From the NCBI GenBank assembly GCA_013398015.1, contig VZRR01011618.1:1102021-1166020 (forward strand): 64,000 bases of DNA, read 5' to 3'. Below are positions 40,001 to 55,000 of this stretch, piece after piece. Position numbers and translations under genes: made by a program. This DNA is from Oreocharis arfaki (Eukaryota; Chordata; Aves; Passeriformes; Paramythiidae). Under the pieces are notes generated by a model. It was given only the letters and a program-made list of their open reading frames with translations. It had not been told where the DNA came from and made no database searches. Position 1 is the first letter of the stretch, and each line of letters opens with the position of its first letter.

Positions 40001-43000
40001 CACCAGCCACAGACAGACCATTGCCCTGCTCTGTACCTCCTGGTATTGCCACGTAGGTTATTACTGCTGTTGCCACAGCTAACAGCTACATTTGGGCATG
40101 GGAATAAAGACAGCACAGCTGGGAACAGAAGGAGGTTGGAAGTTGGAAAGGAAGTTGCTGGGAGTGTTTGTAAGTGTTTGTAAATGGCCTGTGTTAAAGC
40201 CAAGCCATTGGGAACATAAGGGAAGGGAAGAGAAGCAAGTCAAACAGGCCAGACATCTTTCACGGATGAAAAGCAGATGTCCAGTCCCAGGTTAGGATGA
40301 CTGCTGCTGGCCTTCCTGGAGACCTTCCTGCTGTTCACCACAAATGGGCAACCCCTGAAGAGTTTTACAGACACAGCACACAGGAACCCAGAGCTTTGTA
40401 CGGGAGATGGGCTGATACTTCTTTGTACCACTGCAGCATTGAACAAAAGGCCAGCTGATCCCCTGCTTTAATATACACTGAATTTACTCAAACATTGCAG
40501 AAGAAGTCACAGAAGGGAAACTAGAACTGCTGTCTTGATTCAAGGTCTAGATGTGAGTGCTCAATTCAGAAGCAATGTCTACAAATTATTGTCTATGAAT
40601 AATCTATCAAAACATCATTACTATACTAAGTAAGGCTTTGAAAAGGAAAGTACCTGCATATGTGTAACAAATTACTTTTTTTCAAACCCAGCACAGAGGC
40701 TGATCCCAAGAAAAGACTCAGGACACTATCTTTTTGCTTAGATGCACATTAAAAAAGGAATGGACACACTTCACTCCAGCCTGCCTAATGCTGACGAAGG
40801 AGTTCATCCTGCTATTATTTCTGGATAGGAACAGAAAAATCACAAATGAGTTGCTCACAAGCACCAATTACAGCTTATGCTACTGTTGTTTACCAGTATT
40901 TTACATGATGAACAAGTGTTACTTCAGAGTCAGGACTGAACAAATGCCCTCTTAGGAGACTTGTGGCCACCCTCCTAAGCTACGCTTGCTCTTACAGCTG
41001 ACAAGAAAAATAGTTTCAGTGCATAAACTCTGCACATCCCTTTCCACAAAGGAAAGGCTGAATACCCCTTTCAGCTTCACCAAAACATAATTGCATTGCT
41101 TACATGCACTGCTTTGAATTTTAGAGCGTTTCTTTCTTCAGAATAGGATTCTGAAAGCACTGCAGTGACACACCTGTGTAAATACACTGAGAGTCTATGT
41201 AGTAGCTAAGAACTCCAGAAAGTCAAGAGAATGTTTCCTAGGAAACTGAGGCACTTCTGTAAACCCATCTTAATGGCTTCAGATTCTTTATGCAGCACGA
41301 TAGCAGCTATCCTGTGGCAGATGTGTTTCAGTGGGAGATAGTGCAGTGTTCTACAGCTTGCAAACCGTTAACCTTGTTGAGTCGTTCAGCATTCGCCTGG
41401 GAGAAAATGGTCAAAGAAAGAAAAGGAGGAGGAGGGGGAGGAAGAGGAGGAGCAGGAACAGGAGGAAGAGAAGAAAGAAGAGGCGGAAGCTAGGGTTTCA
41501 GGCTGCTCCCATGTCCATCAGCCCACTTTGGTGACCCATTTTCTCTCTTACCACTTGTCTGTCCTGTCTGCCTGATACTGAAGAGCCTGCAGGTCAAGCC
41601 TGCCTCTCAACACATCTTGGATAACTGCCTGTACTGTGGGGGACTGCCTCAGTTGACTTGTTAACACTGCTCTACACAAATAAATCAGAACTGGTGACAA
41701 CATCTAAAAAGAATTTCAGAAACAAAAAACAGATAAAAATCAGGCACCTCTAAAACAGGAACACTTGTTCTTAACTACATGCTGCAGTTTTTCTGGAAAG
41801 CACTTCCAACTGTTACACTAAAACATAAAGGCTCCTAAAAACTTAAACCCTTTCAGGTTCCCTTTTTTGCTTATGATCTTGAGCTTGGAACTTAGATTTA
41901 CCAAAGAACATCTTTTAAAACCTCAATAAAAGATATTTCAGGACAGTAAGGCCTCTCTCAAAGCCCCTAGTGAAGTTGTAGCAGGTAAGAGCTCTTGGTG
42001 AGCCCCACTCCTTAAGAAAATCAGAACACACATAACAAGCATATTCTTCCAAACAAAAATACCAAATACGATACCAAATCACGAGAAGTTACCTTCATTT
42101 ACCCATCTGAAGCTCCATCCCTCCTCCCTTCACTTCTCTCTTGGCCCAACCTCCTTTCTTTACTGCACTGTGCTCACAAAACTAAAACACAACCATATGG
42201 CTTTTGGCAGAGCTGCCTGTAAGTCCAGTAGGCATTTTGTTAGCCTTGGACATCCATCCACGGAACAGATGTGAATGCTACACTGAATTCCCGAGGAGTT
42301 TCAAGGAGTCACTGAAAAAGGGGGAAGGAGCACATCATATGGAACAGCAGAACTTCATCTGTTACAACTTAGAAAGATTGCCAAATGCAGCAAACACTTG
42401 GAAGTCACCCAGCCCAGTCATTCTATTTAAAGCACACATGCCAAAAAAAATAAAAGCAGAGGTTGATGTCTTCATTTTGACAGACGGAAAACTTGTTCTC
42501 CCCATTCCCTCTTCACACCCACTATCACACATTTATTTTAAGTGTTAACACTATCTTCTAGATTCGAAAGTGCAAAGGAAATGTACTGAGCACAGAACAT
42601 GAGGATAGGAAGTGTGCAGCCTCCTTACAAAGGATTTTTCAGATGGGCTGCAATGGAAAGAGATTAAATCGGTGGCATATGAAGGTGTGGGCAAGAACCA
42701 AAGAGTCCTGCCCCTTGTCAGTCACTATGGACTAAACAAGTGGGAAAATTCATTTTAGTTGAATAATTTGGATCCTATGGTAAGCACACAGACTTCCTGC
42801 AAGGATAAGAAGTGGAGTTTTAACTGAGCAACATTAAAAGCAGCACTTCTTGGAGCAGAGCCTTCTAACACAGATGCAGGGCTTTGCTTTAACAATTTTC
42901 TTTTTTCGTTTTTACAACAGTGTCAGATTTGATCTCAACAGGGTTAAGAGCAGATGTGAACTGAACAGTAATTTCCTGTGCCTGACTTGAGAAATGTGAA

Positions 43001-46000
43001 AGAAACCTGCTCCTGAAACATCCCGCCTTTCCCCAGGATCCCAGTACTGGCACTCAAAACCTCTAATCTCTCCTGCACATCTCAAGATAACTCAATTTCT
43101 TAATGCAGAAACACAGTTGCATCACCCAGTAGGAAAACATGAGAGCTTGACATCTAAGGCACGTGCAGTAGCATGTGCTGAGGCTATTCCCTGTTCTCAA
43201 TCAACAAACAATACAGATTTAATAGAGCTCGGGCCAGGCACTCTCACCTCTGTGCTCAGAATTTGGGTCTCTGGAGGACCTCCCATACAGTCCATGGTGG
43301 CATCTGCTCTCCCAGACCTGCTGGGGCACGAGGGCTGCACACTTAAACCACAGGTCCCTGGATCCATGTGAGAACACCTGCAACTGAGGAGTTCTAAAGT
43401 TCTCTTTGCCTTTGTGCTACAAAATTAAAAATTTACACAAACGCAGTATTTTCTACAAGTTTTTTTTCCACCATTCCTGTTGTAAAGTTGGTAGGAGCTA
43501 GGAAGGCACACTGTGGTACAGGCACAGCAGGCACCATCACATTCCTCACCCTGAAAAACAAGTAGCTCTCGACTGATTCACTATATGAGAAATATGGTTT
43601 CTTTGGGAAAAAATCAAGAGGAATGGCTGATGAACAGCAGACAAGGGAAATCAAGCAAATAAGCAAGCAGGCTTCACTCAGAGCCATTATCACTGAGGGG
43701 AGAGGGAGTCAGATTAAATCTCCTCTAATTAGAGAGGCATTTAAAGGAAAGTTAGTGGGTCTTTTGGGAGATGAAGTGATGGAAAACATATAACTGGGCT
43801 TATTTTCCATGGACTGGATTTACTGATAGCAGGAACAACCTCGAGGTACAGCATCTTCTCTGCATATCTTTGAAGAAAGACCCAATGATCCAGCATTGGT
43901 TTGGGCACAGAAAGGTGCTGGAGCTTCATCCTCATGGAAACACTGCTTCGAGGACTGTGAAGAAACAAAGAACTGCAGGGTTGAGCTCGATGTAATTTCC
44001 AAAATGATGCCACAACACATTTGTTACATGATGTAAAACAAAGATATCACATGGAGAAACAGAAAAACTTAAGTACTCACATCACCTTGTGAACTGATTT
44101 TTTGTTTTTTATACAAAAAAGCAGACTGAGGAAAAAATAATATAAACCCATTTGTCTGTCAGGTAAGGTAAGAATGACACAAAACTGAAATGACGTGGTA
44201 GCAATTTGATAGATTTTCAGACATCATATCCTGTGAAAACGTTTTCCATAACTGCAGGATCCCATGGGATGCAGAAGGGATGCAATGAGGATTTCAAAGC
44301 AATGAAACAATCTTGTGAATAACCCACATGTTTTTATTACATTCAAATGGAGAATTTTTCATTGAAGGGCTTCTTTTTTTTAACCGATGAATTGTTTAGA
44401 GATGATAGTGAGTCAAAGGTAAAACTTAAGAGATTCTTAAAACTTGTGTACAAAGGTATTAGGACCAGATGGCAGTTCTGAAGATGTCTCCAGAGCAGTG
44501 CATGAAACAGATGCACCCTGTTGCGCAACAGTCACCTCACTACCTTTAAAATAAAATCATGGCAAATTTTCAGAATTGCCTAAAGTAATCAAGCTCTCTT
44601 TCCAAAAAACACAGGCTTCTACTTGCTTAAATATGAAAAAAATCCTTTAAGTTAAGTTACTTCATGCTTTGTTTAATTTGAAACTACAAAGCCCAGTGAT
44701 ATAATATAACCTCTCTACAGCTGAACAGTGCAAGGTTAATTCAGTTTCCTTAGAAGAGTGGAAGCTGTATTAGCATAGCACACAGAAGAAAGGTGAAGCT
44801 GTTTTTTAATGAATATAAATCAAAAGCTAACAATTTGTACAAAATAGATAAAGAAAGCAAATGGACATCAAAGCAGTATCTACAGTCAGCAGAGGTAATA
44901 ATGATGTTTTAAGTATATAAGGGGCTTTAAATGTATTAGAACCAAAGAAATCCAAACCATGCTAGCAGTATAGCTTTGAAAGAAAATGACAGAGTTGTCA
45001 AAAGGAAGTTCACTGAAAATATAAATTAAATTAGTAAGTAGGCGTGGAGAGGGCCTCTGTGCCGGGCACCTCTGAAATGCTGTTTGCAGTTCTGGGCCCA
45101 CAAATTTACAATGAGTTCAAACTGGAGGGGGCTCAGAAGACCCATAAGAAAAACATCCGGACTGAAAGATATGTTCCATGGCAAAGGGAGTCAGGAAGCT
45201 CAGTGTGTCAACAGCTTAAATCCAAAGATTAAGAAGTGATAGAAATCGAGAAAAGTCAGTCTCTAAATTTCATTATAACGAGCTATTTAAGCTGGGTGCC
45301 AAAGGCTGAGTAAGCTCCAGAGCTGGCTGCGTGCTGAAGCCAGTCAAATTTAGATGGAAATTCATATTCCCCATCACTAGTGATTTTTAGTCTGAAAGGA
45401 AATGGTTTTCTAAAAGAGATGCTTTCACACAGTGGCTCTCTACCTGATCAGAAGGCAGCTGTCCTTGACTTGCATCACTGAGCTGAGACTGCTACAGCAG
45501 TGACATGGTCTGGCTGTCCTCGTGTCACCATCTCCGAGCGGCTGGAGCTGCAGGAGGCCAGCACTGCCCTCAAGTCAGGCAAGGACGACAGCCCCTGCCA
45601 ACCCTAACCTGAGCATCCCAACCAGAACACTACAGCAGCACAGATCAGGCATTTGGAGTTCAGAAAGCACTACCTTATACCTTCTGCCCATCATTAATGC
45701 ATAATGATTTATAGCCCTACCCATGTCGTTGCCTTGCATGCTTTTAGCATCTTGTACATAATAAAATCTTGATAAATAAAGTAACAAAGTGGTGTGCATA
45801 TATTTTACATGAGATTTTTTTTTCAAAGAGATAGTTTAAACATGCACACATTTTAATGTAGACTGCTTTCATATTAAATACACTAACTTAAACTGTCAGT
45901 ACCTTCATAACAAAGTCCTGGCCAACTCCTTAGAGGAGATCTGAAAGCCCAGTGATTTGTGAGACCATGGCATTTGTGCTGTCTGTGCTCTACCCTCAGC

Positions 46001-49000
46001 ATGAGAAAGGGCTCTGCTCCCCCCTCAGCCCCCGGCTTCCTTCAGTACCTCTCAACGGGTGATCTCAAATGCTTTAACTAATATCAATTAATTACACTTC
46101 AAATTGCCCCTAAGAGAGACAGACGTGATTATCCCCCTCTGTCATTACATCCAAGGTTAAACAGAGTCAGGAAGAGGTTAAGTGACTCTCAGGGTTCACA
46201 ATCCTGCCTGACAGGGAGCCGGGCTGCAAGGTGCTGACTCCATTTGTTCAGCTGCCCAACCATCAGGGCCTCAGAGGGCTCAGCACGTGGCAGGATGGAG
46301 CCCTCAGTGTGCCAAGTGCAGAGCAGAGAATGACTTTCCAATTCTCCATCTCTGCTTGAAATCATCACTGCTTAAATAACAGGGGTAGATAGTGCCCTCC
46401 GTTATTGGTTTTTAAATGACTGCAATTCTAAGCAAGTGCAAGCAGCAACACTGCACAGCTATCAAAGCCAGCCCGGGAGCTTGTACACCGCAGAATCAAG
46501 CAAAGCCTGTTTCCACTTCAAGAGTTCCAGGCGATTAACTGGAATTAAAACAAGAATATTACTTGGTCAATCAAGGAAAGACAGGGCACAGACAGTAATT
46601 GCACAGATAAGAGCTGGAAAAGGGTATACTGCTTAAACCAATGCAATTCATGTGGCTACAGGAGTTATTGAATCCACAGGCAGATTTCAGAAAGGCATTT
46701 GGAGATGTTACTGAAAGGTTAATTCACTTTGTTTTACCAGTAGAGAACTGGAGGGCCTTTTAATTGAATATCGGGACCCAAAGCTCATCTGATGACATGA
46801 CCTGACACCACAGTGTAATCATATTTCCAAGACACAAGATATTAGTCATTGAAAGAGGGGGATTTTTTCTTTGATTTGAAAAATGTTATGAGGTTTTCAG
46901 TTAAGCATCAGGTCCACCAAAGCTTGTCTTACTACTCTTAACAACAGGCAAACTACTCCAAATTTCACAGCCTGCTGGTGGATTTTGTTGAGTTTTTTCC
47001 CGAGCTATCTGAACTCTTATTTTGTAGCACTTTGGAGGTATACAAATGAGACAAAACATACAAAACCCAAATTATTTGGAAACCATAGCCATGAGACATG
47101 AACAATTGCAACAGCAGCAACAAAGTCATTGGAACAGGTCAAATTGCAAAGTGAGGAGAGTAAAAAGATTCGGCACAAAATTCCTGGACTGTTTTATCCA
47201 CTACAAAAAGCAAGGGTATGACTGACTGCAGTGAATTATAAACGACATGCCAGCACTCAGCATTTGGCAACAAGCAATCCTTTTGAGATGGAAAGCTGTA
47301 CAGCACATCACCTGTGGACAGGAAGGGGTTAAAGAGCAACAGTTACACCCAGAACAAACCAGAGAGCCAGTTCCAGCAGACCTGCATTTTCCACTGTGTC
47401 CCTGGCTTGCGTAGCTCAAACAAAGCTAGCTGCAGCAGTTAACAGAGTCAGCATCAGCCCTGGTTAACTGCAAACACAGTTATAGTGCAAATGAAATAAT
47501 TCTGCCATCTGACATACCAGAAAACATAACTAATAGAAGATACACTGCTGAGTTAGCAACAGGCAGCAGAGCACCGGAATTTCAGCTGTGCTGATGCTTA
47601 AAAGCAGCTCCTGTTCAGAAAATGTTGCACATCACCAAAAAAAGCATCTGTCTTATTGGAAATGGGTTTCGTGACAGTGCATAAGGATGGGTGGCATATT
47701 CATAGTCTCTTAATGTACCCACAGTGACACTGCACCAATATAACTGCATGTCTGCGAGGAGAGAATTCCACAGAGCAAGAACATGCACTTCCCTCCTCTT
47801 CCCTTCTCACAAGCTGGAGCTGGTTATATACAGGCAATATTCTGCACACCAAATCAAGCAGCTGTAACACTTTAGGGTTACAAAACAAGAGGAGCTGGAT
47901 CACCCCAACAAATTTTAGTTTAATGCCGCCACCCCACCACAGCCACCTCTGCGCACTCTGTCACAGTTATGCACAGCCTGAGGAAGCGCCTCAACTTCTG
48001 AGTTGAGAGCAGTTCTAACTGTTCTCTCGGTGCTAATTATTCTCCTCGGCACAAACGCTGGGGCTAAGAGCAGTTCTGCCAGCCTGACTGCAGAGACCAC
48101 TCTATAAATCCATCCTTTATCAAACCCAGCCTGTCAAGGGGCTCTGTGGCATCAGCACTATTTACACTGACAGGAACACACCTCCGTAACGCACCCGTAA
48201 CAAGAGCGCCACGGATGCAGGAGAGAAAGCAGTTAGTGGCAGAGCTAACATATCAAAATTCTGCAGTGCCAGCCCACACAGGATTTAAAGCCTCATTATC
48301 AGAGGGTCCAGACCTCACCTCTGCCTCAGTCGACAACCAGAAAATCCTTCCTGCTAGGGTTTTTGCCTTGAAAGGGATTCTTTCTGTTCAGCATGTTTTT
48401 AATAATTTTTTGATAGCTTAAGCTTCATTTACAAACATGCACATTTTGTTCAGGCTCTTTGATACAGCCTCCTAATCAAAACTTAACAAGATGTGCTTGC
48501 AAGTGACAGGAAAACCTCTTGGTGGGAGCCAATCCAAGGCCATCATGGGACACTAAATTCATCTGTGCTGCTGCTTTGCTCCGCACATCTGAACTCATAA
48601 ACTCAATTGTCGAGTATGTTCTCCCCCTCTGTGCATACTTCGCACAGAACTATGTCACCCAAGTCTGCTGAGTGACCCAGCAGAGACCCAGACTGCTCAT
48701 CTCAGGCCCAGCAGCCACAGGCTGAGAACTCACGGCCAATAAAATTTGCCATGTTTTGCTACAGCAGTGCGGCTTAGCCAAAACACAGCATTATCTCCCC
48801 AAAACTGCCTGAGCAAAGGCTGAGATACGGTGCAACCAGCCTTGTCCAAGCTTGCTCCAAAAAATAGGAAGGATGAAAAGGAAACATTACTGCTTCCTTC
48901 AGAACAGCTTTTTGATGGCAGCTTGGGTCCCAGGGCTGGAGGAGCACACTGCCCCCCTGGCTGCCAGCATTAATAGCTACAAACCATACGCACCCTCTGT

Positions 49001-52000
49001 GCACACAGTGTGACCCACCCTGGCAAGGACTGCCAGCCAGCTGCTTTTTGTCATTGTATATTCCTTGATGCATAACTCGGACAGAAGAAATCAAGCAGGT
49101 TTTGTTGTGAAAACACAGAGAAGGAGCATACCAGGATACAGAATAATTAATATTTTGAACAAAGTTTGGGGGTAAAATGAATGCAGGTTTGCTTAGCTCT
49201 CAGCATTTTATGCACTCGTAATGAAACACACAGGGATGGGCAGGACTCGTTTAGTCAGATCCCTATCTGGTTTCTTACTGCTGAAGAAAATCCTACCTGA
49301 TTTCCCACTTAATTCTTAAGGGTGGCCCGGAGTCGACCCATCAAGCAGCAATGATGCCAGTGTTACTGCTTTACTGTCTTTGTTTTACATCAGAACAATA
49401 CCCCGGTACCATCTCTCACAAACAGCTTAGATCAACACACAGCCTTTTAATGGCTCAAACAACATCCCAAAGTCTTCTAGGACTTTATCAGAAGCAACAC
49501 AGATTAGGCACCTTCATTCACTTCTTCCAGCCCTGAAAGAAAAATCCTACAAAAAAGTTTAAGTGAAGAACCAAGCAGGCTGATGTCTTTAACTGGGCAT
49601 CCTCTTGCAGCAGTGCAGCCACTTGCTCCATCCAAAAATACCTCATTAAAACCATCCTCAGGATGGTTTATTTCTGAGTGTTCTCTGGTTAACCCCTGTG
49701 GGTCAGGCTTCTCCAGAAAATAACTTTTTCCAGCTGATGAAATTGATTTCCACTGAAGTGAAAGTTTCACTGCTGAACACAGAACCGGAAATCAGCTCCC
49801 AGTAAAGCATTTATTAAAAATACCCATTCTGCAAACCCTGTTGAGTCCCACAAATTGAGGCCATTTGGCAAGTTAATAACATTGGCAACTGCCACCCTTA
49901 TGAACCATTAAAAGGGAGCACTCTCCCCGGACTACTTCCCATTGCTGCTGAAAGTCTTTATTTTTTAAGAGTGCTTATTAACTCGTGTTTTGACACTAAA
50001 AGTAGAAACTGAATGAGTTTGCTCAGTGCTGAGTCCTGCCATTAAAACTGACTGATCTAAAAACAGAGTGCCCTCCCCCCCATCATTTGGACCTGTTAAT
50101 GACTGGTCTATTATATATAATTCCTTTCTGACACAGTTGATTCATTTGTAGTCTCTTTGGAAGAAGCAATCTCAACCAAAAAATGACACAAATGTGTTTT
50201 CATGTGTTGCTCTCTCATTCTCATAACTCAAAAGTGGACATTTTCTGTTTCTGTACAAGAATGAGCAGGGGGTGTTATTAAGCCTTTCCTGTTTAGAGAA
50301 AATCAGAACTGGATGAGAAGGGGGAAAAACAACCCAAACCACAATCAACAAAACCAAACCCCAAACCAAATAAAAACCAACTGTGTATTTCAAACTCCAG
50401 TATAACTATTCCTAGAAATACAGCACTGCTGTATTGGAAAGCACTTCTGGAGATCATCTAGTCTAACTCCCTTGCTCAAAACAGGGCCAACTACAGCAGG
50501 TTGCCCAGCCCTGTGTCCAGCTGGGTTTTGAATACCTCCAAGGATGGAGCCTCTTGGGTCAACCTGTTCAAGTATTCAACCATGACCACAGTTAAAACAA
50601 CACCACTTCCTCTAAATGTTTAAGCAAACTTTCCTGTATTTCAATTTGAGCCCATTGCCTCTTGTCCTGTCCCTGGGCACAGCAGAGAAGAGTCTCACCT
50701 AGCTTCAATCACTCTTTTTTTCCCCCTTAATTCTGTTTGAGTAATGCAGCAAAAACATCTCCAACTGCAAAGACATTATTTACTGGAACTTTTGTTACCC
50801 TTTGTGATTCTGACAACTAATCACAACCAACTGCTTCTATTTTGCAGTTTTCAGTGCTACAGTAGTAGGAGGTTAAAATTTAATGCATTGTCAAAGTCAA
50901 ATCTCAATTATCTGGAATAACGGAGTGGAGAGAGCACATAAAAGTAAAAATGCAGATAAAACACATCCAGATAAGCTATATGAACAGGGAGGACATAAGA
51001 GAAAGAAAAAGAAAAGTCAGGGCGCTGATCTCAGAAGAGGCACTGATGCAAATGGGTCAGCCCAGGACGCCTGGCTTTGGTGCTGCAAGTCTTGAACCAA
51101 GCTCTGGCTGTAGAGCACTGACCTGCAGCCACTGCCCTCCTGACCCTGGCTGGTTCAGCACTGCAGTCTAACTGCTCTTGTCCATTTGGCTCCCTTCCCA
51201 ATATGGTCTATAGCCCCCAAATCCTGATCATCCACGTACCAGGCTCTGTGTGCACACCAAACCATACTCAGACTAGTTGTCTCCTCTCCCCATTTCTGGA
51301 CAAAGCCAAACAGTTATAAAAGAAAACCTGGAGTAGCTGATGGAATCCAGTACTCCAAGGACTGGATGAGGGAAAAAATACAGACACATATCCCATAAAC
51401 TCCCCAAAAGCTTCTCAAATGCTGGTGCATTAATCCTACTGCTTTCAAATACTCCTCTAACCCCTCACAGCAGTCCCCACACACACCTATGGCTTCATGC
51501 TTCCCTTCTACAGATGGTATCATTGCCTTCCTCTTATTTTAGGCATTTTGAACTTAAAGACACATGAGTGGGACAACAATAACATCTTCACAAGAGGTGC
51601 ACAAGGGTCCAGAGAAGAGCTGGGCCAGGTGCTGTGCATCATAGACGCCAGCAGTCTGCTCCAAGCCCTATCCCCGAGTACCTCTAACACACGCCAGCCA
51701 ACATGCCAAGCCTGTGTGCCATGGTAAAGACCTACCCAAAGGACATCTGGATGAAGATCTGGTCCCAGGTCATTATTGGCACGAGTAGCACTGGGTTTTC
51801 TGCAGCAGGCACTTTTTCCCAAGTCATTATTGGGAACCTGCCCGTATTCCTGCCTCCTGCCCCAAATCAGCCATTACAGCACACACAGATGCCAGCAGGC
51901 AGGAATGGGAACGTGAAATAAAGATTTTTGTGGGTGTCCAGTCCGCAGGAGCGGACATTTCCCCCCAGTAATTTCAAGAGTTTTGATTCTGATTCTCAGT

Positions 52001-55000
52001 CCTTAAAATATTCCACAGGCATGGGGAATAACCTTTACACTTCACCCATATTCCGGGAGACGGAATAATGAGTTCCCTATCTTTTCCATGTGGATGTAGT
52101 CTTCTCCTCCAGAGCTAAATCACTGTGAAGCACTGTTCAGCACCATTAAAGCCCTGCCCAGCTCAGTCCTGGGTTACCAGCACAGCAGCACATTGGTGGC
52201 TCTCCCATACATATTAAGTAATTTGGACTGGAAGCTGCCACAGAAAAGCCAGATCTCGTTTTAATTTGCATCTAAGATATATATCTGTGGCCTTTGCCTA
52301 AAGATTTGTCACTCTAGCTGAAAGCTTGACAAAGGTCAGAATACTCAACTTTCCGCTTTAAATTCTAATGACAGATGAGAGATACATTTCTTAGCATAAA
52401 TATTTATATATAAACATACTTTATATATGCATGTATACGCACCCCCCCAATCTTAAAATATCTCAGCATATGTGTAAGTGTAACAAATACTGCCACAGAG
52501 TCACAAGTGAATGGAGTAGCATACTGTGAGTCTGCCCTCACTCAAGATGTGGAACTGAATAGAAAAAAAAATTATTTGAGGTAATGGGACCTTGAAATTT
52601 TAGCGGTGTTCCTTCTGCACTAAAATAAGCAAGTTAAGATTAATTGGCAATGTAAGCTCCAAGAGGTCTCAAGATTGAGAAAATGGTAAAGAAAAGCTAA
52701 TTTATCAAATTTATCAGGAGGCACATTATCACTGCAGGAAAGCTGAAAAAATATAATAATTTGAATCATTCTAATTATTCTGCTGCATTAATGTTTATTT
52801 CACAGAAAACAGAGATTTAAAATATTCATCTGTTACTTTCCCCTGCACGCAACGAAGTGCAGGCTCGTTGCACTCCCTGTGTGTGCCTGCTTTCTGCTTT
52901 GCTCACAGACACTTCCACATTTAGAGAGAACAGATCTGACAAATCAGAAACTGTGCATGACCCACGTACTGACACCACAACAGCAACGCTGTCTTGGGAG
53001 TCATGGGGAGGCCAGACGGGGTTCCAGTTAACACCCCTCTGTCCTGTATACAGGTGGTCTCATGCAGCACTGTGTCAAAAACAGTGCAAAAATGTGTCTG
53101 AAGTGCAGCCTCAAAGGACCCAACAGTTTTACATCATGCAAGCCTTGCTTTTACAGCCTGCTCATGCAGACAGGGCCAGGCTGATCTTTACTCACCCCTT
53201 TTGGAGTAAGGGTGGAAGTCAAGCTGCAAAAAATTAGCCCATCAGGCAAGTTGCCTCATGCTTTCAACCTTGGGAACTGCATGCTCATCACACATAGAGC
53301 CTTTGCTTTAAATGTGGCCTTAAAAAAGACCAAGAATCTAACTGCCTTAAAAAGACACAGCTAAAAACCAAAAGTAAAATAAACCTCTCTTATGCAGAAA
53401 GTCACTAATCGGGTGAAGAGAACTCAAGAGACAATGAACTCCTAAATCTCACCATTTCATGTGTAATAATTTGATTTTAAAATTACAATTTGCTCTTAAC
53501 CAGCTGAGGTCTGTGAATCAGAAATTCCTGGCACATGGGCAATTTTTAGTCAATAGGTGGTGGGAACTGGAGTGGAGAAGGGATTCCATCCCCTTCCGTT
53601 TTCTTTTACAACCTTCCAGAAATCTCCCTCCTGAATTGTACCCCTGCTTTCTCCCACATCCCTTCATAGGAACCCCAAAGCATTCATGTTTAATTCTCTA
53701 ACAGAAAAGCAAAATTAGGGGTTGCCTGATATAACATTAAGGACCTTTTTCTCTCTTTATGGAAAATACCTTCAGTCTAATGGGAACAAGTTGGTAACTG
53801 TTTATCTGAAGGTTATCCATTAATTGCTGGCCATGTGATATGGAAGACTTTTTTTTGCATCTGGGGGGGCTGAGTCATGGTGCTATAATGGCACACTAAT
53901 AGTATCTAATATTAAATGCCTGGATTATCTTCTCCCTTTGATAAAGCTCTCAAAAGTTAAGAACTTGTACCTAGTCTGCCTGTCTCTGGGACAGCACAGG
54001 AAAACAGAAGAGGTTCCTCTCATTCACCTTATTTATAAAGGGCCTGATTCTAAACTTCTCTAGAAATATTCCCAGGAGCTTCAAAAACAAAGTGATTATG
54101 TGATGCATGCAAAACAATCTGAGAGGAGAAAGCTATGTCCCTAGTCCCAGTGGAGACTTAAATGCAGACTTATTACAGACAAAATTTATTCCATCAAAAT
54201 TTGTTCTCCGCCTCATGGACTGATTCCTCCTACACTACTGTATTGATTTCACTACTGAAGTGCTGCACTAATGAATCAGGCTCTCTATGTCCACTGTGCT
54301 ACTATAAAGGATCACATTTTGTTATATGGACCATAAAATGCAGCAGAGGAAAATAAATCTGTTTTGTTTTTGTATTGCTGCCGGCTTTGGTGTCTGCATT
54401 AAATAATATAACCATTATATACTGTTTTGTTTCCATTTATAAAGATACAAATGATGGTGCCAATGATACTCCCATGCACTTATATTCAGAATCAGCTCTT
54501 CACCCTTAAAAGTCTGGGTACAACGAGGGAATTATTTCAGGATTTCATAATAAATGTAGGGCTTATAAAACCCATCCATGTAGAGAGGTTATTTACTCAC
54601 ATGGTGCATAGAACATGACAAGGGTGTGCTTCTTCTTCTTCAAGGACTCCCTGAAGTCTTCTCCAGCAAGGTGGATAACACTGGTCTGTTTTTCTTCCCA
54701 CGCAGGCTCAGGTGGAGGTGGTGCTTCGGGACTAGAAAAGAAAGACAATGAAATTGGTTTGAAAATGTTTCTGGAAGCAGATAAAGGGACAGCATCATCC
54801 TGGTCATAATTAGCATGAGGGAACTGATGTGAAAAATCCTTCAGAGTGCCTGTGCAGTAGAAAGACATACCCAGTATTTCCAACACCAGGCAACAGCAGA
54901 AGAGATGCAAGTGAATTTCTGGAACTCAAGAAAAATGTAACTTAAGGGATTGTAGTCAGGCATATGAGTAGAAATGTTGAATAAAGACTTCCCACATTGC

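Larger units (their letters stand above)
39692..54600 (-). other. PDIA5 intron (14.9 kb)
   Basis: The longest intron seen here. It contains CR1 fragments at about 45,050 and 50,430, a MIR-like relic at 46,110, a GGA-rich purine tract at 41,412 and an A/C-rich run at about 50,325-50,375. A spaced duplicate lies at 51,763. AT-rich motif-dense stretches that may be regulatory occur at about 46,350-46,680, 49,800-49,930, 52,590-52,800 and 53,705-53,960. No coding gene is recognisable. Confidence 0.8.

Noticed and set aside
41290..41534. Lys/Arg- and Gly-rich open frames
   Set aside because: Translation of a purine-rich simple repeat.
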